Shown: in pieces, positions 44,191 through 55,755 of the stretch | How positions within the stretch are numbered: position 1 is the stretch's first letter | Layout of the letters: every line of letters begins with the position of its first letter | NCBI GenBank assembly: GCA_963691705.1 | Contig: OY829543.1 | Location: 49,518,564-49,582,563, forward strand | Reading direction: 5' to 3' | Length of the DNA stretch: 64,000 nt | DNA from: Viola odorata | Lineage: Eukaryota > Streptophyta > Magnoliopsida > Malpighiales > Violaceae | Position numbers and translations under genes: made by a program | Notes under the pieces: generated by a model | Databases searched by the model: none | What the model was told of the DNA's origin: nothing | What the model saw: the letters and a program-made list of their open reading frames with translations, nothing else

Positions 44191-44863
44191 CTTGTATCTC
44201 TATGGTTTAGTACATCTCTCTTGATTCTATTCATGGCCATGGGTTTAAATAGAGAAAGGGAGAGATTAAGAAGAAAAGGTGGGAAGAAAAGGGTAATTAT
44301 AAATATGACATTAAACAAATTTATGGCTACTTGCAGGACTTTTTTCCGTACACCGCCGTATGTTTCCATATGTTAATTTTCACATTACAATTGCTCGAAT
44401 CACGGTACGGTAACGTGGCAGCTTCAGGTGATCCGACAATCAAACCGATCGCGTACGTGATGTCATGACTCATGCATCCTTATTTAGGATTAGGAATAGG
44501 ATTAGGTAATAACATAACGGGCATGGGCTTGGTGAAATAAGACAGGAAGCTTCCAAATAAAGTTAGATTACGCACGCAAACGACATACGGATTTTGTTCA
44601 GAATATATAGGTGCAGGAAAATGATGACATACTAATCCGTGTTCAAACTATGTTAGTTATCATTCAAATAAAACAATACAATGATTTTAGTTATACTAAT
44701 TCTATTGTGCAATTTTATCATTTTAGTTGTAATTTAATTAGTAATTACTCTTTCAATGACAATTGATGTGATTCTTTTCTTTCGTACAATAATATAATTC
44801 TCAGTTTTTTTTTAATAAAAATAACTAAGAAGCATTTGATTAATTTAAAAGTAATATTTATTA
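44191..44863. other. Promoter region of copy 4 and spacer
   Basis: 44191-44440 matches 58857-59080 upstream of the 57782 copy (TATGGTTTAGTA, GGGTTTAAATAGA.AAAGGGAG, ACTTGCAGGACTTTTTT), so promoters were duplicated with the genes. The rest is AT-rich without features. Confidence 0.6.
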
Positions 44864-45674
44864 CTCCCTCTGTCCAGGTTTAATGGACGTTTTAGGGAAA
44901 AAACGTTGTCCATTTTTAACTGACGCGTTTGCCATTTCAGTCCCTTAAGTTCGTGTTTTATCAAAAACGCCCATCGTTCCCTTGCTGAGCCACGCGTCAT
45001 ACAAGGTAAAAAAGGGAAACGAAAAACTTAAAGGACCATATTTGAAATTTGTTGCTCTGCCATGGAAAAGAAGGTGTCAGCAAAATCAGAAAAAGTTTTT
45101 CTCTCTCATCTTTCCTCCTCCGATTTCAAATCGAAAATAAAACATGTTTGGCTGCTCGGAATGGCGCGACGAGCATAGATTATTGCCGGAAATGACGAGC
45201 CGAGCAGAACGAGGGTGGTCGCGGCCGAATCGGAAGCCACACGCGCCGGCGCGTGGCGGCGCGTGGACGGAGCGCTGGCTGCTTCGGCGGCGCGTGGAGG
45301 ATATTGGCAGCTCGGAATGGTGCCATTCGACCTTCTCCCGACTCGAGACGTCCTTACGCTCCTTTCTGTGGGGGTGGTGAGAACAGGAAACGGTGGGTAA
45401 TGTTGATTCCGAGCAAAAACAGCCGCTGGTCGGATTTTGGGAAAAGAATGAAGGAAAGAGAAGAAGGCCACTGACAAGCAACTCACTCTCTCTCATCAAA
45501 CTCATCATCACCGTTGATCAATATAGGCAACTTTGGATTTTCAACCCATCCAATGGCTATCTCCACGCTTGGCTTCCAATTTCTTTAAAACAGCAGAGGT
45601 GTGCAGCTGACAGAGTCAGCTGCCTTAATCCAAGATATATCCTCCCTCGCGTCTAATAAATAAAGACAGAGGGA
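44864..45674 (-). mobile_element. Stowaway/Mariner-like non-autonomous element A
   Basis: CTCCCTCTGTCC and its complement form terminal inverted repeats, with TA on each side. The inner 45030-45510 is about 480 bp of GC-rich sequence that occurs in the opposite orientation in element B (51880-52390). Long overlapping frames in that part show no domain. Confidence 0.75.
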
Positions 45675-46060
45675 TTATTAGTAAATTTAGTATGATATTT
45701 TTTAATAAAAAACTAAAAAGTATTTTGATTAATTTAAAGGTAATATTTATTACTAGTAAGTCTAGTATGATATTTCTTATTAATAAAAACTAAGAAGCAT
45801 TTTTTGCACATAATTAATTGCTACATAATTTCTTTGTTAAAAGCTTAAATAGTTAAATAACATAAATTGAGTTGATAGATGCTGCTACGTAAGTACAAGT
45901 AAATTTAGATTTCAAAAATAATTCAAAGTACTCAACTAGATTCCACTAATTAAAATATGGATAAACTACACAATAAACCTGTACTAAAAGTATAATATAA
46001 ATTTTATAAAAATTATAATTTTCATCTTAATATAAAAAAACAAAAAAAAAAAACTACGTG
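45675..46060 (-). pseudogene. Copy 5: intron remnant of the proline-rich family
   Basis: 45870-45985 matches 42601-42712 of intron 2 of copy 4 (TTGATAGATGC.GCTA.GTAAG, CAAGTAAATTTAGATTTC) almost base for base. About 100 bases later a stretch resembles exon 1 (46060-46100). Exon 2 and exon 3 are gone. Confidence 0.55.
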
Positions 46061-46110
46061 AGGATTGAGGAGGAGGACGGGCATCAACGGCAAGGGAGAA
46101 GAAAAAAGGA
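46061..46110 (-). pseudogene. Copy 5: exon 1 remnant
   Basis: GAGGAGGAGGACGGGCATCA plus ACGGCAAGGG match the complement of exon 1 in copies 4 and 9 (the ALAVDA-PPPP region). The start codon and splice signals are lost. Confidence 0.5.
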
Positions 46111-46442
46111 AAACGGCAGTGACATGAAGTAGCTGAAGTAGCTGAAGTAGCTGAGAATGAAACAGAAGTCAGATTGGTGGGTCAGATTGGCATGTCGCAT
46201 TCGCATTTATGTGTTGTCTTGTAGTACGTTAGTCGCAGTCGCATTTATGTCTCTCATGTCTTGTTCCTTCTTCTTTTTCCACGTTCCTGATTCTTGAGTC
46301 ATACATTAAGGAAGTCGATTTAGTACTTTTTTTAATTATTTATCCATTTTCCATGAAAAATAAAATTATACCTAAACCAAAACTATTGTGATATATTTTG
46401 GCGAGATAACTAATATCAGCATCTTTTTTTGTCTTCTTCTAG

Positions 46443-46569
46443 AATCATTTGTTAGGACTCTTCTGCCTTATCCGCCACCAGGCTACCCTCCTGCGCCGCC
46501 ACCTCCTCCACCAAGTTCCCACGGTGGGAATTTTGATGGAAACTATAGTATCCTAGACCTAATTGGATG
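46443..46569 (+). pseudogene. Copy 6: orphan exon 2 of the proline-rich family
   Basis: Acceptor TTCTTCTAG at 46442. The exon encodes ESFVRTLLPYPPPGYPPAPP, then SSHGGNFDGNYSILDLIG, and ends at G|GTAATTA in the same phase as in the intact genes. Sequence and splice phases are intact, but no exon 1 or exon 3 is seen on this strand within several kilobases. Closest to the 52853 copy (SSHGGNFDGNYS). Confidence 0.7.
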
Positions 46570-48115
46570 GTAATTAATTTCTCATTTTCACACATCATAA
46601 TTTCAATTCTTTTTGTTTTCATTTAAAAAAAATATATATTACATATTAAAATTCTATTCTTTTTTTTATTAATTTACTAATTGTACGCTAGAAATATTTA
46701 GAAATCATATCTTAGTAAATTATACACTTTCACCCTTAAAACTTTTTACCTTCAATTTTAATCCCTTCAATTTTGATTTGCAACGATATGAATCTTTGAC
46801 CTTTTATTTAGTGATGAATCATTGGTCTTTCTACTAAAAATTTATCCAGTTGCTATATCAGCATGTAAATGTTTATAATGTTTGTAACACTAATAATAAT
46901 ATTAAAGAGATTTAAGAGTGTAATAAGGTCAATCTTTCTCTAAATTCATTAATCTAAATTTGTGAGAAAATACAATAAAGATACATAATAGTTTTATTAA
47001 ATAGATCATTAAAAGTATTATTGCATTATTAGTTACGATGAATGGTTTTGTCATCACATTAATGTAAGAAACTTAAGTTTATAAATGTGGAGGACCGAAA
47101 TTGGGGGTAAGAAATATTAGGGATGAAAGTGTATAATCCACGAAACTTTAGGGATGAAAGTGTGTAATTCATGAAACCTAAGGGGCATAAAAAAATTTAT
47201 CGTGACGGATTCGAGTCTCACCTTTACATATAAGAAAGTTTTATAAAGGATTTGTATTTAATTGTAGCCTATTACTGGACCATGGTAATTCACCATCGAA
47301 AAGTGATAAGCTTTGTGTAATTATTTTTTGTGTGACTCAATTTGACGATTAAAATCATCAATCGTGATAGACATTTTCAGAATCTTTGATTGGTTCCTCG
47401 TCCTCGTCATCATCATCAATGCTTCTAGTTATTGTTCTAGGACTGATTAATTTTAGTTAACTTCATTTATATAAATTATTTCCAGCTAGAATCAAATGAA
47501 AATTTATTCTTTCTGAATTTCAATGCTGCTACTACAAGCTTAGTTAGGTTTCTTTCATTGTGACACTGACAAGAGAGACGATCGAGTCCAGGTTCACACT
47601 CATGGCCCACCAATGGCCCATAACGCCCACTTGCATATGTGTATCGCGATAGAAATTAAAAAAGCAAGATACACACGTGTGATATGTCCGACCATGAGCA
47701 GCAAGGAGCTTACACTTACTGATACTTTTTTTTAAAAATAAATAAATAAAGAGATTTTCAGTGGGTGTGGTCAAAATTCAAAATTCAATAAGTAAATATT
47801 TGACTTTCTTAAAGAAAGCAAAGAAAATCACCACCGGAAAAAAATTGGGTATGATATACGTATCTCTCCCATTAAAATGTTGATATACGTCTATTAATTC
47901 CATTGAAATACGTGTCAACATTTTAATGACAGAGGTACATACATCATGATATATCCAAGTTTTGCTTATCAACATTAACATCAGCACTATAGAGTCAGAG
48001 ACAATCTCACTCACACTCATCTCCGGCAACACGCCCTTATCATACATGTATCTAACAAACCACACAAGAAGACAACTTTTCTCTAAAAAAAAACTTCTCT
48101 AATATTCTTAGAATG
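46570..48115. other. AT-rich intergenic sequence, no gene
   Basis: Frames at 47544-47774 and 47778-48065 (minus) lack known features, are poor in coding bias and were not accepted. 47867-47935 contains a small inverted repeat built on AAAATGTTGA. Confidence 0.5.
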
Positions 48116-48215
48116 ATTCTTTTATAACCAATATTCATACATAACTCTTATCTTTTTATATATCTGAAATGAATTATTCTAATTAAAACAACAAAAGTAA
48201 TATAAAACTAATTTT
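48116..48215 (+). repeat. Dispersed repeat, copy 1 of 3 (others about 50408-50545 and 50798-50940)
   Basis: All three share CATAACTCTTATCTTTTT-like sequence, GAATTATTCTAATTA and AAAACAACAAAA.TAATATAAAA. The second and third copies continue GATTCTTAGTTTAGT.. and GCTTG..TGACCAAC. Unit about 140 bp. Type unknown. Confidence 0.6.
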
Positions 48216-49197
48216 TTGGAATTGTGGGGATAGATTTTTGGAAATTTTAATTTCCGCCGCTTATGTCTCCCCGGCGAACCGGGCCGACAGTTGCCGACCT
48301 CTTTGTTTGTCTGGCAGCAGATCTGTCATTAATGCCATCCAGACTACCAAATTGTCCCTCCCTCTTTTTCGTATTAGTTCCACAAATTTATTAGCGTACT
48401 CATAACTTGTTGGAGACGTAAGGCTACAGTGGTTAGAATGGCGCCTTTTCTTTTTTCCATTTTTTTAATACACCTACTTTCTTTTGTACTACCAGTATTT
48501 TTTTTTAATATATAAATCACTTCGGATATACATTTAAATTTTAACTAAGATTAGTTTCGTAAACTAGAAATTCTAATAATCTATAAGATATTTTTTTTGT
48601 CAAAATCTATAAGATATTATGTTATACTTAACTAAATACATTTTTGAAAAATAAAATAAATAATTAAAAATTAAACTTAAGAGAGTATGACATTAACTTT
48701 GGTTCTTGTGAAGTATGCACCATGTAATAGAAATGTATAACAAATTGAAGATTTGTGAACACTTATATAGAGAGGATCATACTAAAGTAACTTTTCAAAT
48801 TCTTGAACATTGTCTTTTCGAATTTCACCACTAACATTTTAATTAAATTGTATTAAAAGAATTAATTATACAAATTAAATTAACTACATAGAGTAATAAG
48901 TTGTGAAGAATTTTAATTTCATACGATTGAAATTCAATCATTTCAAACTCCGTAACTTATATCATAATTTTTAATCAATTAAATAAATAAATTATACAAA
49001 TTAATTCAATTTAATAGTGCAACTCAAAGGTTTTTAACTTATCTAATCAATAAGTTTAAAAAATATATATAAAATTAGAAATTATATGACACATGTTATT
49101 TTTTAAGGTATGCAAGGGATGCCACATGGCATCACAAGAGAAATTCAAGGATCCTAGGTGATAAGTATTAGAGCCAGGTAGGGGCAATTATGTAATA
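48216..49197. other. AT-rich intergenic sequence
   Basis: A GC-rich island at 48250-48310 (CCCCGGCGAACCGGGCCGAC) stands out. The rest is low-complexity A/T. No gene seen. Confidence 0.4.
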
Positions 49198-50317
49198 TGA
49201 TACCTGGACCGAGGTGGTCCACTCAGATAAATTTGCTCCGAGTATGGTCGATCTATGAATCTTTCCCGTTCATTCTGTAGATACCTGAAAAGGACGTTAG
49301 GGGGACTCTCCAGCATTACACTCCGACGATCATATCAGTCAGCAGTCATTATTCCTTATGGATTATATTTCTTGGCTACTTGTGTAGATGTTGCTGCTGC
49401 TACTTCTTTCAATTGCTTCATTTGCATTAGGAAGCATGACCATATGGATCATGCCATGAGATGGCGATGATGAGGGATAGACCTGTCAACCAAACCCGCA
49501 GACCCGCAGACCCGTCCCAGGCCCGACGGGCCGGGTCCGGGACCAATTTTGGGTCCAGTTTTGGGTCGGGACTGGGTCTAGTCCCGACCCGGGAAATCCC
49601 GGGTCCATCCGGACCAGACCCGTCGAGTCTCGGGTCTGATCCGAGACCCGGATAATTTACTTAAACCTAATTTTTTTCCCCTTTACATAACCCATCGCCG
49701 TTTACACAACCCATCTCACCACCATCACCGCCATACATAACCCATCTCACCAATCAGCAAAGAAAAAAAAGAAAGAACAGAAGAAAAGATCCGATCCACC
49801 TCATCAAGGCTTGTGGCCACAATCGCCGGCCAGCTTCACCACCACAACACCACCATTACCGGATCTCCCTGCTCATCATCCAAATTAAAAGAAAAAAAAG
49901 AGGAGAGAAAAGAGAGTATAGAGAAAGGAATAGAAAAAGGAAAGAAAGGAAAGAAAAGTGAAAGAGGAGAGGGAAAGTAAAGAGCAGAGAAGGAAGTAAA
50001 GAGAAAAGAATGGATAAAATTGAATTTAAAAAAAATAAAAAAACCGGGTCGGGTCGGGCCGGGTCCAGTCCCAGACCCGAGCTATTTTTTCGGGCCGGGA
50101 CCAGGACCAAAAATTGGTCCCGGATTGACAGGTCTAATGAGGGATGATGAGGAAGAGAGCGTCCCTCGAGCTAGAACCCTTTTTTCCTGTTGTCCATCTT
50201 TTCTATTTATAGGGGTTAGATACAAAATATCTCATGTTGTTAAATATTAAAATACCCTTATGATATTTATAGGTATAAAATACTAAAATGCCCTGCTGAT
50301 ACTTCCTTGTATTATCA
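49198..50317 (-). mobile_element. Tat-like solo LTR, minus, carrying a hAT MITE
   Basis: Read on the minus strand it begins TGATAATAC and ends GGTATCA, with a TATA box (CCTATAAATAG, about 50203-50213) and a U5 of the form GATCGTCGGAGTG...TTTTCAGGTATC, then GACCACCTCGGTCCAGGTAT. This parallels the LTR at 14946-15383, which ends CTCACCTCGGATCCGAGG. Net length after removing the MITE and its duplication is about 453 bp, close to the 438 bp of that LTR. No matching target duplication was found. Confidence 0.6.
49478..50136. mobile_element. hAT-type MITE rich in GGGTCGGG/CCCGACCC
   Basis: 659 bp with inverted ends TAGACCTGTCAA and TTGACAGGTCTA and a perfect 8-bp duplication ATGAGGGA (49470-49477 and 50137-50144). 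The outer 180 and 100 bases are dense in ACCCG/CGGGT words, giving a long GC-rich foldback around a purine-rich core. No coding capacity for transposase. Confidence 0.93.
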
Positions 50318-51825
50318 CTAGATAGCTTCTTTTCAATCTTTTATGAGAGTTTCATCACATCCTTTTTATATTTATATGAATTGCTTAAAATAATTATCGT
50401 TAATACTACTCTTTTTTATAAGCAGCATTTATGCATAATTCTTTATTTTTTAAATAAAATGAAACGGCGAATTATTCTAATTAATTAAAACAACAAAAAT
50501 AATATAAAACATGGATTCTTAGTTTAGTTTCTTGCTTGACCAACATTTGTAAGTAAATTGGATATAAATTTCTTACCAAAAAAAATTAGGATCTTAAACA
50601 TGATTTCTATAGTTGTTTTATATATAAGTCAAAATTGAATATTATTAAATATTACCTAAGCCCAAATGTCCACTGTTGATCGGGACTTTACCAGGAAAAC
50701 ATGTATCTCATACATGGACTTTACCAAGAGTTCTTACCTAGTAGGCTGGTACTACTCTAATATTAATGGATAGTTTTCTGAGATTGTCTTTAACCCTACT
50801 CTTTTTTTATAAGCAACGTTAACACGTACTAACTCTTATCTTTTTTATATCTAAAGTGAATTATTCTAATTATTAAAACAACAAAAATAATATAAAACAC
50901 GAATTCTTAGTTTAGTCGCTTGCGTGACCAACTTTGAGAGGTAAAGGTAATTCCTGATTGAAATAATTAAGCTGTAAACACAAGGCAAATTCTTAGTAAT
51001 ACGCGTAAGATTTTTCGGCCTTAAGGAACTAAATTTCCTATTCAAGTCAAACTTTTCTTCAAGAAACCCAAATTCTTATCGAAAAAAGGAAACCCTAATT
51101 GTCTTCATATAGATGTGCAAATAAATACATTTAGAAATTTACTAAGTTGATTAAATATCTTCAACGAATACGAAATTAAACTACACTTGTATTTTCTTTC
51201 TTCTTCTTCCTGCCATCGCGAGACCACATCCCCAAACTACCAAATTAATCAATTCATCCATTAACAACATCTAACAACACTCGTATTTTCAAAAATCTCC
51301 TTCTAAAATCAATTTATCCAATCTACTAAATTAATCAATTCATCCAATCCATTAAATCATCAAACCATCAGATAAATTAATTAATTCAAATTTTTAACAA
51401 AAAAATTAATCAAACAAAAAAAATTCAAAATTCAAAACTATTGATAAATTAATCAAACCAAAAAAATGTTTTATGGTAATTAAATAATTTTTACTTAACT
51501 AATTAAATAATTTCAAAATTCCACATCATCATCCTTCTTTTTAAAAATAATTAAAAAATTATTTAATTCTGATTTCATTTATAAAATTAAAAATTTCAGA
51601 ATGAAACTAAAAAATCTGATTTTAATTCCATTTTTAATTAATTTTAATAATTTTTAATTAAAAGGGAGAAAAGAACGAATACAAAGAGAAGGTAATGTGA
51701 GGGAGTGACACGGGCTTAAACCTACACGAGTCGATGTCAGAAAGATCCGATTCTCTTTAGTCCTTTACTGACAAAGACAATCGAAGCAGCTGCTACAGAA
51801 GTTTATTCGAATTTTCTAGTACTTA
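50318..51825. other. AT-rich intergenic sequence
   Basis: Contains two copies of the dispersed repeat (50408-50545 and 50798-50940) and A/T-rich low-complexity sequence at 51270-51680. No gene seen. Confidence 0.5.
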
Positions 51826-52555
51826 CTCCCTCCGTTATAAATTACTTGACGCGGAGGGAGTAATCACGGAGATTAAGAAATGGTCAGAGGGAGTCAGTGG
51901 CCCTTGCCACGTGTCAGCCCATCAGAGCATCTTCTTCCTTGTTTTCTCTCCTTTCTTTCTCTCTCTCTTTTCTTTCCTTCTCCCGCTGTTTGTCAAAAAT
52001 ACTCCCTCTACCATCGTTTTCTGTTCTCACCTCCTCCACGGAAAGGAGCGGAAGGACGTCTCGAGTCGGGAGCAGGTGGAACGGTGCCATTCCGAGCTTC
52101 CAAACGCCGTCACGCGCCTCCGAAGCAGCCACGTCTCCGGCCACGCGCCGCCACGCGCCGGCGCGTGCGGCTTCCGATTCGGCCGCGACCACCCTCGTTC
52201 TACTCGGCTCGTCATTTCCGGCAAGAATCTATGCTCGTCGCGCCATTCCGAGCAGCCAAACATGTTTTATTTTCGATTTGAAATCGGAGGAGGAAAGATG
52301 AGAGAGAAAAACTTTTTCTGATTTTGCTGACACCTTCTTTTCCATGGCAGAGCAACAAATTTCAAATATGGTCCTTTAAGTTTTTCGTTTCCCTCTTAGT
52401 CCATGTGTGACACGTCAGTTTTGGCCGATTGACGCGTCGTTTCGGGGGCAAAATTGTAAAACAAAAAAGTAAGTGGGCACGTTTATCTAAGGCGACAAGT
52501 AATATCAGCTTGCCAAAAACGCCCCAAAACGACATGTATTTTATAACGGAGGGAG
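51826..52555 (+). mobile_element. Stowaway/Mariner-like non-autonomous element B
   Basis: Perfect inverted ends CTCCCTCCGTTATAA and TTATAACGGAGGGAG, flanked by TA. A third CGGAGGGAG at 51852-51860 suggests a nested or duplicated end. 51880-52390 is the inverted counterpart of the GC-rich core in element A. It ends about 200 bp upstream of the TATA box of copy 7. Confidence 0.85.
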
Positions 52556-52750
52556 TATTTGACTATTCTTGGTGTGTTTTTTTTGTCGTCTTTAAGAGTG
52601 AGAAGGAAAACCGACAACGAAGTGGCAGTTTTCTGTTATTTTCCTAGATTACCACATGGGAGCCACCAGGCCCGCCACACAACTCCAACACGGTTACACG
52701 TGTCCGTCCCGTCCCAACCTGAGCTTCCTACTTTTTTCCCCTGAATATAA

Positions 52751-52760
52751 TTATATATAG
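52751..52760 (+). promoter_or_regulatory. TATA box of copy 7
   Basis: TTATATATAG about 95 bp before the start codon at 52853. It leaves a leader of about 65 to 70 bases. Confidence 0.6.
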
Positions 52761-52852
52761 CCCTCCTTTTTTTGGTAATTGCTTCTGCATCAATTCTCAA
52801 GGTTTTTGGTTCTGATAAAAAGAAAAATTGAACTTGAATCCGGTGAAGAGAT

Positions 52853-53486
52853 ATGAGATCTGCCCCCGTTTCTCCTCCTCCTCCTCCGTTCTCAGGCAAG
52901 ATTTACAACCATTTTATGTAATATATCTGTAAATCATAAAAAATTAGTTATGTTATTAATTATCATTAATGATTTTATTTTATAAAAATGATATGAATTA
53001 ATACATTGGACTATATAATTTTATGTGTTTATTGATTATTTTTTCTGTTACACAGTGTACGCCCCGTCTTATCCACCACCAGGTTACCCTCCTCCGCCTC
53101 CGCCACCATCTTCTCACGGTGGGAATTTTGATGGAAACTACAGTATGATGCCATTACAATCCCTACTTCAAACTAATTTGTATGATAATGGGAGGTAATT
53201 TAATTTTCAAAACATTTTAATTTCTTTTTTTTATAAATTATGATCAATAAAAATTATTTCATTGTGTAACAAATTTCTGAAAGAGAGAATGAAGGGAAAA
53301 TTTAATATTATTATTTTATTTTTCTTTTTTGGCAGCACTTATTTCTTCCAAGTCATTTGCTTCTCCGCAGTAGCATACCATTTGGGATGGGCCCTTGTTC
53401 ACAAGTACATGCCGGATTTGGGCCCAAAAGTGTGTTTTGGGCTTGGACGTACCTTTCGGGTTGCCGCTCAACAATTCCGATACTAA
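52853..53486 (+). CDS. Small proline-rich protein, copy 7 (intact frame, 110 aa, no signal peptide)
   Basis: Exons 52853-52895, 53056-53194, 53336-53486. Exon 1 is only MRSAPVSPPPPPFS; no alternative upstream frame adds a signal peptide. Intron 1 starts GC (TCAG|GCAAGA, the best GC-AG consensus in the cluster) and ends TTACACAG. Exon 2 encodes YAPSYPPPGYPPPPPPPSSH, then GGNFDGNYSMMPLQSLL. Intron 2 (GGAG|GTAATT to TTTTGGCAG) is phase 2. Exon 3 reads TYFFQVICFSAVAYHLGWAL, HKYMPDLGPKV and ends AAQQFRY. Residues 64-82 are hydrophobic enough for a membrane segment. Family unknown. Location differs from copies 4 and 9 if the missing signal is real. Confidence 0.65.
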
Positions 53487-54685
53487 GGGGAGATTTTTTA
53501 TTTCCCCCTTCAAACTTATGATTAAATTGAAAAATCTTCTTGAACAAAAAAAAATTGATTTTGCATCATGAGCTTCACGAGTCGTACAAACACCACCTCT
53601 TAAAAAATATTAATGGAAAAAATAATAAAATAATTATTTTATTGAAATTTAAAAAAAAAACATATTCATGTATGTGTTTTTTTTCTTCCTTTTAGCTACT
53701 CAATTAAAAATAAAAGAGATAAAATAAGTTAAAAAACTAGGTATTTTAATTACGAAAATCAATAAAAATAAGTTTTCATTTTTAATATAACTATTTTAAT
53801 GCATAAGAGGTGTTTGCATGGTTCGTGAAGCTCAGGATGCAAAAAAAAGAACAAAAATTGTTGAGGATGGTTTTTGAGTTTGACTCGTAATCGTCCTCTT
53901 GATTAATTATAGAAGGTTTGTAAAATAGGGTTAAAGAAATACTAAATAAAATGCCTATGTGTACATTATCCTTGTAAGACTTTTCTTTATGTAAATTAAC
54001 TAGGAATACACTCTTCATTTGTATACACATTCTGTTGAAAAATAAATAAATTATACGTATGTTTTACTATAATTAAGTACATATCTTCTTAGTAAATACC
54101 GTAGATTTTAATCTGTCTCTTAGGTGGATGTCTTTATCCACATGTTATATGTAAACTATACATAACCATCAGACAATCTATGTAAACACCACATAGAAAA
54201 TGCGGGTACCCTTCATATTTTTTTTATTTTGAATCGATGCACTTTGATTGTTGGATATTGGAATCTTTTTCTTTAAGGTGTTGTTGCTATTTTATGGGCT
54301 TTCTTACAACTCAAATTGAAAATACTCTATTTAAACTACAAGGTTATTACCTATTTAAAGTACAAAGTTTTGGAAGTAGATTACTAAATAGTCAAACCCA
54401 GCTCAAACAAGAATTTCAGGATTTGTGTATTATTATCCATTTCAATTTAGACAAAGTGAATCCATCAATAAATCAAATCGGACAACTTCACTCTTCCCTA
54501 CTAAATTCAAAGTTGATCTGGGAATGCCACCAAAATAAGTTTCAAAATTATTGGTGGGATCATAAAAAATTCACTTAAGTATCAACTTTTTTAGGCGATT
54601 AATTAACTTTCGAGGAAAACATTTTTGTTCTCATAACAAATAAGAGAAGTTTTTGATTTTTGATTGAATGCATTGAAAATAAATA
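53487..54685 (+). other. 3' flank of copy 7 and spacer
   Basis: 53505-54030 matches 16095-16478 plus 18219-18340, the two sides of the Tourist-like element, with a deletion of about 34 bases at the junction. 54237-54578 has a 113-codon frame of no known type and poor credibility. No gene accepted. Confidence 0.6.
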
Positions 54686-54790
54686 ATGAGATCTGCCCCT
54701 TGTGCTTCTCCATTGTGGGCCTGGCATACCATGTTGGATCTGACCTCGTTCACAAGTACCTGCCAGGTTTGGGCCCAAAGATGCCTCTTT
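54686..54790 (+). pseudogene. Copy 8 of the proline-rich family: fused exon-1/exon-3 fragment
   Basis: Nearly the same as 18466-18606. One frame encodes GLAYHVGSDLVHKYLPGLGP, directly after an ATGAGATCTGCCCC start. Terminal residues are replaced after GCCTCTTTAG. Its parallel position downstream of copy 7, like copy 2 downstream of copy 1, shows the two pairs arose by one duplication. Confidence 0.7.
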
Positions 54791-55755
54791 AGTTTTCTAT
54801 CATCATTTTCACATACACTCAGCTCATTCGGCAATGAAGGATTTTTATTATCTTAATACATTGTTATTTTACTTTCAATGATGAGTTTGAGTAGCTAAGT
54901 ACATCCTTTTTAATAGAGGCATTTTAAGTATGAATATGAGTACGCATGAGACTTAACTGACCTTATTAATCTTTGAATCTGCATTTGATCAATCTCATCT
55001 AATTTTAGAATAATTAACCTATAATATTAATTTTAAAATAATTTCCCTCTCATCTCTCTGCAAATTTTAATTGTTTTTTCTTTCTTTCTGCCGTAATACA
55101 CAACCAAAATTAATAATTATTTTTTTCCTTCCTTTTCTTTATCCTCTTTTTTGTTTTTCTCTTTATTAAACAAATATTGAAATATCTCATCCCACCCCAT
55201 ATAATAAACGACATGTTGCGGGGACACGTTTCAATTTCAAACAACCACTTTTTCGCTAGCAAATCTCATCAAATTGGGATTTCATTTTTCCTACTTTTGA
55301 CTGGCTTCGAATAAAAATTGTGGCTTATAGTTATACCGTTCGTCATGTCGTTTAACATCCTTGCTTTGTTGAATGAAAATCAGTTTAATTGCATTACGGG
55401 CTGTTTGATATTAAATTATGCAGGATTTTAATTAAAATTTTGAATTAATTAATAAATTCTAATAATTGATATACTACTTATAATTAAAATAATTCAAATG
55501 AATTAAATGAACATATTGTTTACAACTATTCACTATTAGATGTTGTTTCCTATCGTTATAATAGTTCTTTATTCTATGAGTCAAATTTAAGTATATTCTT
55601 TACTTGGTTAAAATTGTTAATTTCTAAATATTTTAACTTGATATGTAATTAAACATTAAAAAGAGTTGTATGTAAAATTCTAGACATTATATAAGAAATA
55701 ATTTTTATCACACATACTCAAGGAAGTTCCTAATGTCGTTAGTTATACTCCTGAT
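54791..55755. other. Spacer, partly duplicated at 20155-20326
   Basis: 55022-55190 matches 20155-20326. From CATCCCACCCCATATAATAA on it is unique and records the pre-MULE sequence. No gene seen. Confidence 0.6.

Noticed and set aside
45086..45511. Arg/Ser-rich frames shared with 51897-52321
   Set aside because: Shared DNA core of two Stowaway-like elements. Several overlapping frames are conserved equally, which argues against any one being coding.
47544..48065. Minus-strand frames of 76 and 95 codons
   Set aside because: No motif, no splice or promoter context, A/T-rich codons throughout.
54237..54578. 113-codon plus-strand frame
   Set aside because: No domain, not preserved as a frame in the duplicated unit near 18.3 kb, and no splice or promoter context.
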